DNA from: Lacipirellulaceae bacterium
Lineage (GTDB): Bacteria > Planctomycetota > Planctomycetia > Pirellulales > Lacipirellulaceae
Assembly (NCBI GenBank): GCA_040218535.1
Contig: JAVJRG010000005.1
Coordinates: 620,001-684,000, forward strand
Length of the DNA stretch: 64,000 bases
Reading direction: 5' to 3'
Below the pieces are notes generated by a model. It worked only from the letters and a program-made list of their open reading frames with translations, was not told where the DNA came from and did not search any database. Position 1 is the first letter of the stretch; every line of letters begins with the position of its first letter. This document shows, in pieces, positions 53,448 through 62,714 of this stretch. A program made the position numbers and the translations under genes.

Positions 53448-54991
53448 GATTCGACACGTACCGCATTCATGCGTTCGGTTTGCAAAAAGGCCGTGAGGAT
53501 GGAGTCGCCTTTCGAAAGCCCAGAAACTGCCGCCGTAGTTGGGCTGGAGAGGACAGCCTCGTAAGTTGAGTACAGTTGCTGTCCTAGCTTCTCAATCGAG
53601 AACTCGCCGGCTGTGGCGGCGGCGTTCGTCGCGACACGCTCACTGTCGGTGTCTTCGGGGATCGCCACCTGAGAATTCAATTTTTGCAGCCGCTCACGAC
53701 TTGACGCTTCGGTTGCCGCCCGGCGGATGACGGACTCTTGCAGCGACGAGGGGAGCAAGGCGAAGTCGATCGTCTCGGCGTCAAACATCGCAGCTAGCTG
53801 AGTCTGCAACTCCTGTGGAGTGAAAGGTGCGACACCAAAGCCAGAGTAAGTTTCCGCCAATAGGGATGACATCTCGCTCAGAAACTGCCCGCGGTCAAGC
53901 CATGCAGTTGGAACTTGGAGCGCGTCGTAGAGCTGGCTGAGATCGAGGCCAACGTCCTTGAAGTCGCTCGTAATCTCCGGTAGGTTTCGCCCGAGCAATT
54001 CTTTGCCCACCAGCCAGCACTCAAGGAAGGTCATCCCGAACCCCTCGGCAACACTGGTCGTTAGAAGGTAATCACTGGCCGCCAATAAGTGACCAAACGG
54101 GATCTCCGCGGAGGAGGAGACGCCGAGCGTGCAGGGCAAATTCAGCTCTGCCGAAAGACTCGCCCAACGATCGAACGAGGAACGTTCCTTCGGATTCTGA
54201 GGTGCGAGGGTGACGAGGAAACTTGCCTGATCACAGAGCGCCGCCCAGAGTAGCGTTTCCCCCAGGTTCTTCCGGCGGATACCACGTACCGGATAGGTGA
54301 TGAGTCGGTTCTCTTCTGGAATGGCGAGCTTCTGGTTCACCAGTTCTCGCGCTTCCTCGCGATGGTCATGCAGTGGGGGCCTGGCGACCGGATTCGGTAA
54401 AAAGTGGAGTCGACTTTCGTCGACGCCCGCTTCAGAGAGCACTCCACGGTCTCGGCCATTGAGTGTTGCATAGTGGATGTTGCTCGACTGCGGATACAGC
54501 AGCTTGGGGAGTTGCTTCGCATCGTCCTTGCCAAGCTTGCGGACCAGATAGCGATAGTTTCCCGGTCGAAAGTCCTCCGCAAAGTCATGCACCTGAAGCA
54601 GTAACCGATAGCCTGCTTGGGCCAAGTAAGAAATGGCCAGCGGCACGGAGGCATTCTTGCCGAGTGAATGGTTGTGCCAATGGAGTAGTGTTTCGTCAGC
54701 AGTGAACCCTTTGTCCGTCAGGAGCTTCTCAATACGACTGCCCAGTGCTTGGCTGGCTTCGGCACCAGTCAGGTCGTAATCAAGTCCCTCGACCGTGGCG
54801 ATGTCGAGTTGAAAAGGTAGCGATGCTTCGAGTTCTTGCTGGTTCCAATCCTGGGCTCGACCGCCGTGAACCAGCAGGACAGCGGTCGGTCGCTCTTCTG
54901 CGGAGTTCTCGCCAAGTGACCGCAGATGGTTCTCCACCACGCGCGTCACCCCGCCGGGGTTAAGGTGGTGATGGAAAATGACGAGTTTCAT
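53444..54991 (-). CDS. Glycosyltransferase-like protein of the osmolyte module
   Basis: 515 aa from the ATG at 54991 (MKLVIFHHHLNPGGVTRVVENHLRSLG), with a GT-B fold pattern: N-terminal glycine-rich loop, HWHNHSLGKNASVPLAISYL in the middle, and C-terminal RNLPEITSDFKDVGLDLSQLYDALQ. The usual GT4 ExxxxxxxE is only loosely visible (SVAEGFGMTFLECWLVGKELLG). The sugar is unknown. It is the first gene of a tight run with the HAD protein. A minus-strand terminator ahead of it isolates it from the DUF2513 gene. Confidence 0.8.
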   Translation of the reverse strand: MKLVIFHHHLNPGGVTRVVENHLRSLGENSAEERPTAVLLVHGGRAQDWNQQELEASLPFQLDIATVEGLDYDLTGAEASQALGSRIEKLLTDKGFTADETLLHWHNHSLGKNASVPLAISYLAQAGYRLLLQVHDFAEDFRPGNYRYLVRKLGKDDAKQLPKLLYPQSSNIHYATLNGRDRGVLSEAGVDESRLHFLPNPVARPPLHDHREEARELVNQKLAIPEENRLITYPVRGIRRKNLGETLLWAALCDQASFLVTLAPQNPKERSSFDRWASLSAELNLPCTLGVSSSAEIPFGHLLAASDYLLTTSVAEGFGMTFLECWLVGKELLGRNLPEITSDFKDVGLDLSQLYDALQVPTAWLDRGQFLSEMSSLLAETYSGFGVAPFTPQELQTQLAAMFDAETIDFALLPSSLQESVIRRAATEASSRERLQKLNSQVAIPEDTDSERVATNAAATAGEFSIEKLGQQLYSTYEAVLSSPTTAAVSGLSKGDSILTAFLQTERMNAVRVES

Positions 54992-55010
54992 AGCGAATGA
55001 TTCAGCTAGC

Positions 55011-55056
55011 GCAAAAAATGACGGGCGGCACATCCAGGTCGAATGTGCCGCCCGTC
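55011..55056 (-). terminator. Intrinsic terminator of the DUF2513 gene
   Basis: Perfect 14-bp arms 55020-55033 and 55043-55056 with a 9-base loop. On the minus strand the stem is followed by attttttg. Placed 47 bases after the stop of the gene at 55103-55777. Confidence 0.85.
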
Positions 55057-55102
55057 TGTTAGCTTAACGATTCTCGGAGGAGAATCAAATCAGCCCGATG
55101 AA

Positions 55103-55777
55103 TCAAATCAAATAGTCAGGGATGTTGGTATCGAGCTCGAGATCAACTCGTCCGTCACCGTCCAGATCGATGCCGGTCCGACCGTAGCCATTGCGAACAT
55201 ATTCGCCATTGGCTGTGGCACGAGTGCGGACATAGCGTGGCTCGCGGTACTCGGCGACTTCGTCCGTCCACCAATCGCGGGTGTCTGCCGCGCGGGGATC
55301 GATCACTTCTTCCGTGTCGCCGATTCCCAGATAGTCTTCCTCGAAACGGTAGGGTTCAGCACGATAGGCAGGCCGACTGCGGTAGTAGCTCGTGGTGGGA
55401 GCGTAGCGGTAAGGACGGTACCGACGACCGTAAGTAGGTCGTAGCGCAAGGCGGATCAGCAACTGGCGGATCACGGAAAGCGAAAGCCCACCAATCCGTT
55501 GTTGGCAAATCGCCTTCGCCTGACGCCAGCGACCTTCGTGACGGGCGAGTTCTAGTAGCTCGTGCCCATCGTGGGTCAGACGCAGACAAGGGATGCCGGT
55601 CGAGGTGCGATCGACTTCTTTCAGAAGTCCTGCATCGATCAACAAACGCAAGTGATAGCGAGTGCGTTCTTCGTTTTCTTGATTTGGTCCAGTACGTAGG
55701 ACGGTCATCGAGCAGTCGATACCACGGTTCTCGATGTCGAGCAGCAGCTCGCGGGCTAGGTCAATGTCTCGCTTCAT
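55103..55777 (-). CDS. DUF2513 protein with Arg/Tyr-rich tail
   Basis: 224 aa. The N-terminal 80 residues match DUF2513, a winged-helix-like family often found in phage or plasmid contexts: MKRDIDLARELLLDIEN, RYHLRLLIDAGLLKE, CLRLTHDGHELLELAR. The C-terminal part is rich in Arg, Tyr and Pro (RPTYGRRYRPYRYAPTTSYYRSRPAYRAEPYR) and closes with GIDLDGDGRVDLELDTN, a calcium-site-like loop. A regulatory or nucleic-acid-binding role is possible but unproven. Its own terminator and a hairpin in the upstream gap suggest a monocistronic unit. Confidence 0.8.
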   Translation of the reverse strand: MKRDIDLARELLLDIENRGIDCSMTVLRTGPNQENEERTRYHLRLLIDAGLLKEVDRTSTGIPCLRLTHDGHELLELARHEGRWRQAKAICQQRIGGLSLSVIRQLLIRLALRPTYGRRYRPYRYAPTTSYYRSRPAYRAEPYRFEEDYLGIGDTEEVIDPRAADTRDWWTDEVAEYREPRYVRTRATANGEYVRNGYGRTGIDLDGDGRVDLELDTNIPDYLI

Positions 55778-56074
55778 CGTTCACTCCATTGCGGGAAACA
55801 AGAGGCCGGAGAGTGTGTCGAGCGATCGTTCCCAACGATCTCACACCCAGCGGCAGGGTCAGTTGTTCGGGCACTAGCGAAAGTGCGGTCTGGCGAATTT
55901 CTCGCAATCGTCCGAATCGGTCAACCTCGGTTTATTGAAAAACCGTCTGCTAGCACTTCAGGCAAGCTTCCCAAGGGGGGTGAGTTTTACTATCAATCGC
56001 TAGCAAAGATCTCCTTGCACCTTTTTCCGATCTTCTTGCCACTCGCGCAGATTCACCCCAATTGAAGAGCAACT
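55778..56074. other. Divergent intergenic region with hairpin
   Basis: A hairpin at 55813-55846 combines GTGTG/CACAC with GATCGTT/AACGATC around a ccc loop, close to the DUF2513 start. It may be an operator or leader structure. No promoter consensus is clear for the PEP-CTERM gene on the other side. Confidence 0.4.
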
Positions 56075-57649
56075 ATGACGAGAATCCTAGGAACCGTTCT
56101 ATCATTTCTGATTTTCTTGCAGGCGATGTCGGTCAGAACCGCTGCGGCTCAAGAGCTTGTGAATCTAGTCTTTACGAGCGACTTAATCACGAACGGTGAA
56201 TTCAACGTTGATCATTGGAGCTTTCTCAGCGACCCACTCGACCCGAACGCGGTTCCCCAAGCGACCATCGGGAGCACCGGACGTGCCTTTCAAACCGGGC
56301 CTGCGGGAAACGATGAGGCCCTTTTCATTGTGCCTAGCCAGGGCGGTGCTCAGAAGTTCTTTGAAGGTGCCGTTTGGCAAATTCCCCAGAACAATGGCCT
56401 TACTAGCGAAGACGCTGTGGCAGTGCCACGGACAAGCGTGGTGTTCGTCGAAACGGAAACCTACTCGGATGTCGCCAGCACTTGGAGCCAATGGTACAAG
56501 GTGGATGTTTCAGCCGGAATTCGTGGTAATGGCCGTTCAATTGAGGGCGGATTTCAATCGCAACGCAACGAGAATGACCTCAGCGATCACACGGGCGAAA
56601 CGCACCTGACGACCAACACCAACTACAGCACGGACCCCGACGGTGACAACCAGCAGAAGGTTCAACTTCAAGGTTTGAATCTCGAGCCCGAGTTCAAGAT
56701 TGTCAATTCCAATTGGAACGGTGCCGCGACGGCTGCGGACTTGAACCAGTCGTATGTCAATCGATTTACGTTCCGACATGTCTTTGCGCCCGACTCCCAA
56801 GTGCCGCTGGGCTCACGCGTCGAAACAAACGGGGCGATTGCCGACAATGCAACTCCGGCGTTCACGGGCAACGGCGAAGCGCTCCCGCAGTTATTGATGC
56901 CGGAGCTGATCGACCGCATCACGGTTCAGCTTCTTCGCCACCAAGGAGTGCCGAACGACCGCAGCAGTTTCGTACGCTACGACGAGCTTGCTGATGGAGC
57001 GACTATAGCTGACGCGCAAGTTGGCATTCGGTCACTACGTTTGGGAGTCACCGGGCGAACGGATTTCGATACAGGCTTTTCGACGACAGACAGTGGCGAT
57101 GGTCCGATCTTGATTTCCAACCTTGGCTCCGGCGGAGAACATCCCCAAGGCTCTAAGCTGTTCTTCGACGGCGACGCAAATGCCGATGGGCGAACCACGG
57201 CTAGTGGCGACGGCGAGTGGCTCCTGGAAGATCTCGACCAAGGGAGCTTGCCGCAAGGCAGCGTTGAAACGGCCACCTACAACCCAACGACCGGTGAGTT
57301 GACGGTCAAGTCGACCGGAGTGGCTCGAGTGACACTCTTCTCCACCGGCGAGAATCTTATGCCGCTGGCAAATTCAACCATACTTTCTGATACCATCACA
57401 TCAGATTCAGTCGTTGACGAGCCAAGTTCTGGAGACCTCACCTGGTTCAGTACTGACAATCTTATTGCAGGGATGTTTGCTGGACGTGTGGTCGATGCTG
57501 GAACCCCCGTCAGCGATCTCTCGCTCTACAGTCAATTGCGTGGAGAGCTGGCTCAGCGGATTCAAATACTCGTTGTGCCCGAACCGGCTAGTGTGATTCT
57601 TCTCATCGCGCTCGCCGCTTCAGCTTGGCCAAACCGGCGACGTCGTTAA
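56075..57649 (+). CDS. Secreted PEP-CTERM protein without dockerin
   Basis: 524 aa. Signal peptide MTRILGTVLSFLIFLQAMSVRTAAAQ, then a beta-rich middle with NGEFNVDHWSFLSDP at its start, typical of discoidin/CBM-like sandwich domains in PEP-CTERM proteins. The tail is VPEPASVILLIALAASAWPNRRRR. A DGDANADGRTTASGDGEWLLEDLD stretch near 370 is Asp-rich and could bind calcium, but the dockerin Leu/Trp pattern is incomplete. Likely surface associated; no catalytic residues seen. Confidence 0.88.
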   Translation: MTRILGTVLSFLIFLQAMSVRTAAAQELVNLVFTSDLITNGEFNVDHWSFLSDPLDPNAVPQATIGSTGRAFQTGPAGNDEALFIVPSQGGAQKFFEGAVWQIPQNNGLTSEDAVAVPRTSVVFVETETYSDVASTWSQWYKVDVSAGIRGNGRSIEGGFQSQRNENDLSDHTGETHLTTNTNYSTDPDGDNQQKVQLQGLNLEPEFKIVNSNWNGAATAADLNQSYVNRFTFRHVFAPDSQVPLGSRVETNGAIADNATPAFTGNGEALPQLLMPELIDRITVQLLRHQGVPNDRSSFVRYDELADGATIADAQVGIRSLRLGVTGRTDFDTGFSTTDSGDGPILISNLGSGGEHPQGSKLFFDGDANADGRTTASGDGEWLLEDLDQGSLPQGSVETATYNPTTGELTVKSTGVARVTLFSTGENLMPLANSTILSDTITSDSVVDEPSSGDLTWFSTDNLIAGMFAGRVVDAGTPVSDLSLYSQLRGELAQRIQILVVPEPASVILLIALAASAWPNRRRR

Positions 57650-57962
57650 GCCCGGTCGAGAAGCGTTTACGCACCGTGCGGTCTTTTGTGTGGTCTTTTC
57701 GCATCATTCGGAGTTTCTTGGATTCACGCATTTGACCCACTCTTTTCGCGCACTAAGTTTCAATAGCTGACTCCAGATCAGCGAATCTCCAAACTAGTGG
57801 TTGGGCAGGAACCCGACGCTTCAGAAATGGGCGTCTGCGGAGTAGAGGGGCAGGAACTGGCAAGGTTTTGCGCTATCGACAACCCCACCGTTCCTAAAGA
57901 GGCGACAAGTTGGCAATCGTTCGTGAGTTTAATCTCGCATTCGAAGCTTGCTTGTCATCCGC
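57650..57962. other. Intergenic region, no gene seen
   Basis: 313 bases between the PEP-CTERM gene and the FixJ-like regulator. No repeat or hairpin of note apart from a weak accgtgcggt stem followed by ctttt near 57676, which may end the upstream transcript. Confidence 0.35.
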
Positions 57963-58607
57963 ATGAGTATCCGACCGACCGTTTACATCCTGGACGACGA
58001 TCCTGCGTTCTGCGCATGGGCGAAGGCTGTTTTGACCGCAGCCGGAGTCGCTGCCCAAGCGTATGAATCGGCAGAAAAGTTTCTGGCTGCGGAGTTCGAC
58101 CGCGGTCCGAGCTGTTTGCTGCTCGATTGTCAGCTTCCGGCAATGCACGGCTTGGAACTTCTGCAGATTCTCAACAGTCGTCAGGCAAGCATCGCAACGA
58201 TCATGATGACGGCCACCGGCGATGTCCCCAGCGCGGTCAAAGCGTTGAAGCTTGGGGCGGTCGACTACTTGGAAAAACCCCTCACTCCCCAAGAACTTCT
58301 GCAGAAAGCTCACGAAGGAATCGGCACAAGCAGCCAGCGTTGGATTGAGCTTTCAGCCGAGCAAGAACGTATCTCGCAACTTGAGTCACTCTCGCCTCGT
58401 GAGAGGGAAGTCGCGGAGCTACTCGTGTCGGGCATGAACACGAAGCAAATCGCTCGTCAACTTGAGGTGAGCCCGAAAACCGTTGAGACGCACCGCCCAA
58501 ATATTTTCAATAAACTGGGCATCGACAGCGTGGTTGAGCTCTCTCGCTTGATCACTCCGTCCTTAGCGGAAGCACCCCTTGCCGGGGCTCTGCAGGCATC
58601 TCCATAG
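57963..58607 (+). CDS. FixJ/NarL-type response regulator
   Basis: 214 aa from the ATG at 57963. The receiver has DDD at 11-13, phospho-acceptor Asp55 in CLLLDCQLPAMHG and Lys105 in YLEKPL. A LuxR-type helix-turn-helix follows: LSPREREVAELLVSGMNTKQIARQLEVSPKTVETHRPNIFNKLGI. The linker is short. It should act as a phosphorylation-controlled DNA-binding activator; no kinase lies next to it, so the partner is elsewhere. Nothing in the window shows its targets. Confidence 0.92.
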   Translation: MSIRPTVYILDDDPAFCAWAKAVLTAAGVAAQAYESAEKFLAAEFDRGPSCLLLDCQLPAMHGLELLQILNSRQASIATIMMTATGDVPSAVKALKLGAVDYLEKPLTPQELLQKAHEGIGTSSQRWIELSAEQERISQLESLSPREREVAELLVSGMNTKQIARQLEVSPKTVETHRPNIFNKLGIDSVVELSRLITPSLAEAPLAGALQASP

Positions 58608-59045
58608 AGCCTTGTCGCTCCGTCTCTCTACGAGTTTCCCTTTCCCTAGCCTCCTGCTCAAATGGATTAGGCAGTTGCTAGCGTTTTCAATCATACATTA
58701 TTAGGCCCGGCATTTATGCCGGGTTGGCAGGTTCCGTCTCCCTGGGGCAAGCCCCGTTAACGGGGCTTCTCGTTGAGAACGAGATCGCAAACACCCGGCA
58801 TAAATGCCGGGCCTATTAATTCACGAAGCAAAAGTCTCTCTGAGCCGCTCTCCCCTCAGCCACTAGGGGAATTCCTGAGTCCCCTCAGGAATTCCCCATT
58901 TCTCTCAGGCGTCGTTCGCGCGGCACACTTTGGTGTCGGTCAAGCAATCCCCCCGTGTTGAGTTTCCCTGCTTGCCCGACGTCAAAGTCCTCTCCTCCCA
59001 ACGAATCAATAAAACTGACGGCACCTACTAGGGAGTAGATCAAAA
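58608..59045. repeat. 438-base gap with composite palindromes
   Basis: Outer arms 58702-58723 and 58794-58815 (taggcccggcatttatgccg and its complement) each fold on themselves as well as on each other. Between them is a perfect 20-bp palindrome (58749-58768) and a small CTCGTT/AACGAG hairpin at 58769-58783. A separate 14-bp hairpin, GGGGAATTCCTGAG, is at 58866-58897. No gene is supported; the GT2 promoter should lie near 58950-59040. Confidence 0.8.
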
Positions 59046-60188
59046 ATGCCCGCCCAACTTACCGAAGACCTGATTACCGACGAACTTGGCTTTGATCAGT
59101 CGATCGAGCCAGGAGTGATCGACCGCTTGCACCGTCAAATGTCTCGCCTGACCGAAGACGTTGCCCATCTTATTGAGGGCGAAGTCGCGAGTGTCGACGG
59201 GGACTCCGAGAAGACGGAATCGTCTGACGAAATAACAGCTCGCCGGCAACTCATCAGCTTCGTGATTCCAGCACATGACGAGCAAGACACGATTGTTGAG
59301 CTTTGCCAACGCATCTCTGCTTGCACTCCGCAAGAGCACGACATCGAGATCATTCTGATCGACGATGGTAGTAAGGATGCAACCTGGAGCCGAATTGAGG
59401 AACTCTCCGAAGGTCAGCAGCTTGATTCGCGAACTCTAGTCCGTGGAATTCGCATGCGACTCAATGCCGGAAAAGCAGCCGGCTTGACCGCAGGATTTCG
59501 TACCTGTCGTGGCGACTTGGTTTTCACCATGGATGCCGACCTGCAAGACGATCCCACAGAGATTCCTCGCTTCATCGAGGCAATCGAAGCCGGTGCCGAC
59601 GTGGTGACTGGTTGGAAACAGAAACGCTTCGATCCTTGGCACAAAGTCTGGCCGAGCCGTGTGTTCAACAAGATGCTCAGCGCACTCACGGGTGTGAAAC
59701 TGCACGACCACAACTGCGGATTCAAATGCTACCGTGCTGAGGTAGTGAAGCGTGTTATTCCGCATGGCGAACTCCATCGCATGATGCCTTGCTTGGCGGC
59801 GACTCACGGGTTTAAGACCGTGGAAATCGCGGTTGCCCACAGCCCACGTCGTCATGGTGTGAGTAAGTACGGCTTCGAACGCTACGCACGCGGAGCAAGC
59901 GACATGCTCACGATGGCCTTCCTAATGAGGTTTGGCCAGCGGCCTGCTCACTTCTTCAACGGCTTTGCCATGCTGTATTGCGTGTTAGGTGTTGCCGTTG
60001 CCGGTAGCGGTTGGTGGATCGGACCAATGAGCCGCTTAGGCGTGACGGCATTTCTTGCCGGGGGACTTCTGCTCGCCATGGGTGGAGTCGGCATGATTGC
60101 AGGATTCGTTTCGGAACTGATGATCCGCGACGGCCGCCTCGAACGGCGCGAGCTTCCGATCTCTGAGACCGTCGTGTCGCAAAACTAG
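59046..60188 (+). CDS. GT2 glycosyltransferase with C-terminal membrane helices
   Basis: 380 aa. After a 75-residue N-terminal extension the catalytic domain reads SFVIPAHDEQDTIVEL, IILIDDGSKDATW, FTMDADLQDDP and GWKQKRFDPWHKVWPSRVFNKMLSALTG; the DxD and QDDP features fit polyprenyl-phosphate (ArnC/DPM1-like) transferases. Two membrane helices follow (about 285-310, 325-350). It should charge an undecaprenyl carrier with a sugar for surface glycans. A rho-independent terminator lies just downstream. Confidence 0.9.
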   Translation: MPAQLTEDLITDELGFDQSIEPGVIDRLHRQMSRLTEDVAHLIEGEVASVDGDSEKTESSDEITARRQLISFVIPAHDEQDTIVELCQRISACTPQEHDIEIILIDDGSKDATWSRIEELSEGQQLDSRTLVRGIRMRLNAGKAAGLTAGFRTCRGDLVFTMDADLQDDPTEIPRFIEAIEAGADVVTGWKQKRFDPWHKVWPSRVFNKMLSALTGVKLHDHNCGFKCYRAEVVKRVIPHGELHRMMPCLAATHGFKTVEIAVAHSPRRHGVSKYGFERYARGASDMLTMAFLMRFGQRPAHFFNGFAMLYCVLGVAVAGSGWWIGPMSRLGVTAFLAGGLLLAMGGVGMIAGFVSELMIRDGRLERRELPISETVVSQN

Positions 60189-60202
60189 AAACAACAACAG
60201 GC

Positions 60203-60240
60203 CGATGACCGTCCCCTCCCGGTCGTCGTGCCTTTTTTGA
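60203..60240 (+). terminator. Intrinsic terminator after the GT2 gene
   Basis: Stem 60203-60211 with 60220-60228 (one G-T pair), then ccttttttga. It is followed by a REP-like hairpin ccgcgagc/gcttcgcgg at 60268-60288. Confidence 0.75.
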
Positions 60241-60347
60241 ATACCGTGTCGAAAGCCAGATCAACACCCGCGAGCTAACGCTTCGCGGCTCGCACTTGGC
60301 AACAATTTAAAGATCCAAAACTGAAACGAAAAAAGAGGGGCGTCCCG

Positions 60348-61649
60348 ATGTCAAGTCAACAACAATCCAGTCAATCACCGTTGCGAATCCTGCTGGTAAC
60401 CTCCACCTACCCACGACATGAAGAAGACTACGCGGTCCCCTGGCTCAGGGAGTCCGTCCGTCAACTCTCACTCCGTGGACATGAAGTGACCGTTTTGGCT
60501 CCTGCATACCGGGGCCTGCCAGATCATGATCTCGATGGCGTCACCGTGAAACGGTTCCGTTATGCAAACGCGGAGTGGGAGACACTCACCCACGAGGGCG
60601 GTGCTCCGGCTCGGATCAGTAATCCCTTGTTTCAACTCCTTGCCGCTCCTTACGTCGCAGCAGGCTGCCTTGCCGCTCGCCGACTAGCTCGTCAGCAAGA
60701 GTTTGACATCGTTCACACCCATTGGCCATTTCCTCACGGCCCGATCGGTGCCTCGGCTGCACGGGCTGCGAAAGTGCCGCATGTCGTAACGTCCCATGGT
60801 GCGGGACTGGCCATTGCACGTCGTAAGAAGTGGGTTCGTCCGATTCTCCGTCATAGCTTGCAAGCTGCCGATCTGAGCATTGCCAACAGCATGGACACAG
60901 CAGAAAAAGTGAGAGAAGTCTCTGGCGTTGATTCGCTAGTGCTCCCCTTTGGGACCACGGTAGCTGCGAAAAACATTCCCGCCCCCAAGAATCGAATTCC
61001 ACGAATTCTATTCACGGGAAGACTCATCGAGCGTAAAGGTGTTGAGTACCTGCTAAAAGCTGCCGACCGCGTCTTGCGTAAGCGTGAAGCTCAGTTCGTC
61101 ATCTGTGGCGACGGGCCTGAGCGTGAAAGGTTGGAGCGGTTGTGCAGCGATCTCTCACTCGATCACGCCATTCGCTTTCTTGGTTTCGTCAGTAATGAGT
61201 GGCTGAACGAAGAGTACTCGCGCTGTGACATCTGGGTGAACCCAGCGGTGATCGATCGTCGTGGGGATACGGAAGGGCTTGGCGTCGGTGCGATCGAGGC
61301 CTACGCCCACGCCAAGCCTGTGATTGCTTCCAAGGTGGGCGGCATCCCTGACGCAGTCGTTCACAATCAGACCGGCTTATTGACTCCCGAGCGTGACGAG
61401 GCCGCACTCGCCGAAGCCATCATGCATCTCATTGATAACCCTGTGAAAGCGAAGGCAATGGGTGCCGTTGGCCTACAGTTCGCGCAACAGAAGTTCAACT
61501 GGGAACGCATCACCGATGAGCTCGTAACAGCCTACTGCAAGCTGATTGGTCGCGACTCGGCTGAGTTTGATTCGTCGGCGACCATCGAAGTGCCTGCTCT
61601 GTCCAACGGAGAGAGTACCGAGGGAGCTCAGTTCGAGTTGGTCAACTAG
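60348..61649 (+). CDS. GT4 family glycosyltransferase
   Basis: 433 aa, GT-B fold. Start region ILLVTSTYPRHEEDYAVPWLRESVRQLSLRGHEVTVLAP is typical of GT4 donors; the C-terminal half has LFTGRLIERKGVEYLLKAA, FVICGDGPERERL and the ExxxxxxxE motif in DTEGLGVGAIEAYAHAKPVIAS. A role in building an extracellular or lipid-linked glycan with the GT2 and membrane genes around it is inferred; the sugar is unknown. Confidence 0.92.
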   Translation: MSSQQQSSQSPLRILLVTSTYPRHEEDYAVPWLRESVRQLSLRGHEVTVLAPAYRGLPDHDLDGVTVKRFRYANAEWETLTHEGGAPARISNPLFQLLAAPYVAAGCLAARRLARQQEFDIVHTHWPFPHGPIGASAARAAKVPHVVTSHGAGLAIARRKKWVRPILRHSLQAADLSIANSMDTAEKVREVSGVDSLVLPFGTTVAAKNIPAPKNRIPRILFTGRLIERKGVEYLLKAADRVLRKREAQFVICGDGPERERLERLCSDLSLDHAIRFLGFVSNEWLNEEYSRCDIWVNPAVIDRRGDTEGLGVGAIEAYAHAKPVIASKVGGIPDAVVHNQTGLLTPERDEAALAEAIMHLIDNPVKAKAMGAVGLQFAQQKFNWERITDELVTAYCKLIGRDSAEFDSSATIEVPALSNGESTEGAQFELVN

Positions 61650-61691
61650 CTTTGTCGTTCTCGAAGACTGATCCGTGAAGAGTGCCCAATT

Positions 61692-62666
61692 ATGAGCCCA
61701 GCCAAATACAGGAAGATCATCAAGCTTGCCCTCGCTGTAGCGATTGTTGCTGCGATAGCTGCTTCTTTGCAGCACTCGGGCCGCCAACTTGGCCAGATGA
61801 ACTTGACGATCTCTCCGATGAAGCTCGCTGTGGCGATTGCTCTTACCTTGATTTATCGCTTGCTCAATGCAAGTGTCTGGTCGCAGGTCCTCGCGGGATT
61901 GGGACAGAGGGTTGCGGTGATTCCTTCGGCTGCCCTCTGGCTCAAGACCGAAGCGGCCCGCTGGCTACCAGGCAGCGTATGGAACTTCGGAACTCGTGCC
62001 GTGGTCAGTAAAAAGCTCTCTGTACCTGCAACCGTTGGTGCGCTGAGCGTTGTGGCGGAGCTTATGCTCGTGATCGCAGCATGGTCATTGATCGCCGGTT
62101 GTGGCGGGGTGTATTACCGGGAAGTTTTGAGCCAAACCTTGAAGACGATTCCAACTCGGTCGTCACTGTTGGCTTTCGGGATTGGTTTCCTAACGTGCTT
62201 GGCGGGACTGACTCTATTTCGCCAGCAGCTACGAAACGCTTACCAAAAGGGGCAGGCGAAACTACGCTCCAAATTACAGCACCTAGCCGACTGCAGTCTC
62301 GCCTGGGGGTCTCTCGGAAAAGCGGCAGTCGCTTATACCGTTTTGAACCTAATCAACGGGGTTTGCTTCTGGCTGATTGTTGCTTCGATTAGCCCGGAGA
62401 GTTCATTACCCGTTGAAGCTGCCATCGCCGCCAACGCAACAGCTTGGCTTGTTGGTTTCTTTGCGATCTTCGCCCCTGGTGGTTTGGTCGTTCGAGAGGC
62501 TTGCTTGGCAACCCTACTGAGTGCTTGGCTTTCGCCCGCGACAGCGATTGCCGCTGCAATCCTTTGGCGCGTTGTGCAGATTGCAGTGGAGATTGGTGCT
62601 CTTTTGGCCGCCGTCGTTCTAGAAATGGCGCTGAAGTCGGGCCAGTCTGCAAGTCGGCCTGCATGA
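61692..62666 (+). CDS. LPG-synthase-TM-like (UPF0104) membrane protein
   Basis: 324 aa, nearly all hydrophobic, with about nine or ten membrane helices. WSQVLAGLGQ..., TEAARWLPGSVWNFGTRAVVSKKLSV and FAPGGLVVREACLATLLS match the lysylphosphatidylglycerol synthase transmembrane/flippase-like family. Near glycosyltransferase genes such proteins are thought to move lipid-linked sugars or lipids across the membrane. The C-terminal catalytic domain of LPG synthase is absent. Confidence 0.88.
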   Translation: MSPAKYRKIIKLALAVAIVAAIAASLQHSGRQLGQMNLTISPMKLAVAIALTLIYRLLNASVWSQVLAGLGQRVAVIPSAALWLKTEAARWLPGSVWNFGTRAVVSKKLSVPATVGALSVVAELMLVIAAWSLIAGCGGVYYREVLSQTLKTIPTRSSLLAFGIGFLTCLAGLTLFRQQLRNAYQKGQAKLRSKLQHLADCSLAWGSLGKAAVAYTVLNLINGVCFWLIVASISPESSLPVEAAIAANATAWLVGFFAIFAPGGLVVREACLATLLSAWLSPATAIAAAILWRVVQIAVEIGALLAAVVLEMALKSGQSASRPA

Positions 62667-62714
62667 GTAACCCAGGAGATGATTTCGCTCCCGCAGAGCG
62701 ATCGAGAGTTCGTA

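Noticed and set aside
56075-57649. Dockerin domain in the PEP-CTERM protein near residue 370
   Set aside because: Asp-rich stretch lacks the paired loop and Leu/Trp pattern seen in the other three dockerin-like proteins.
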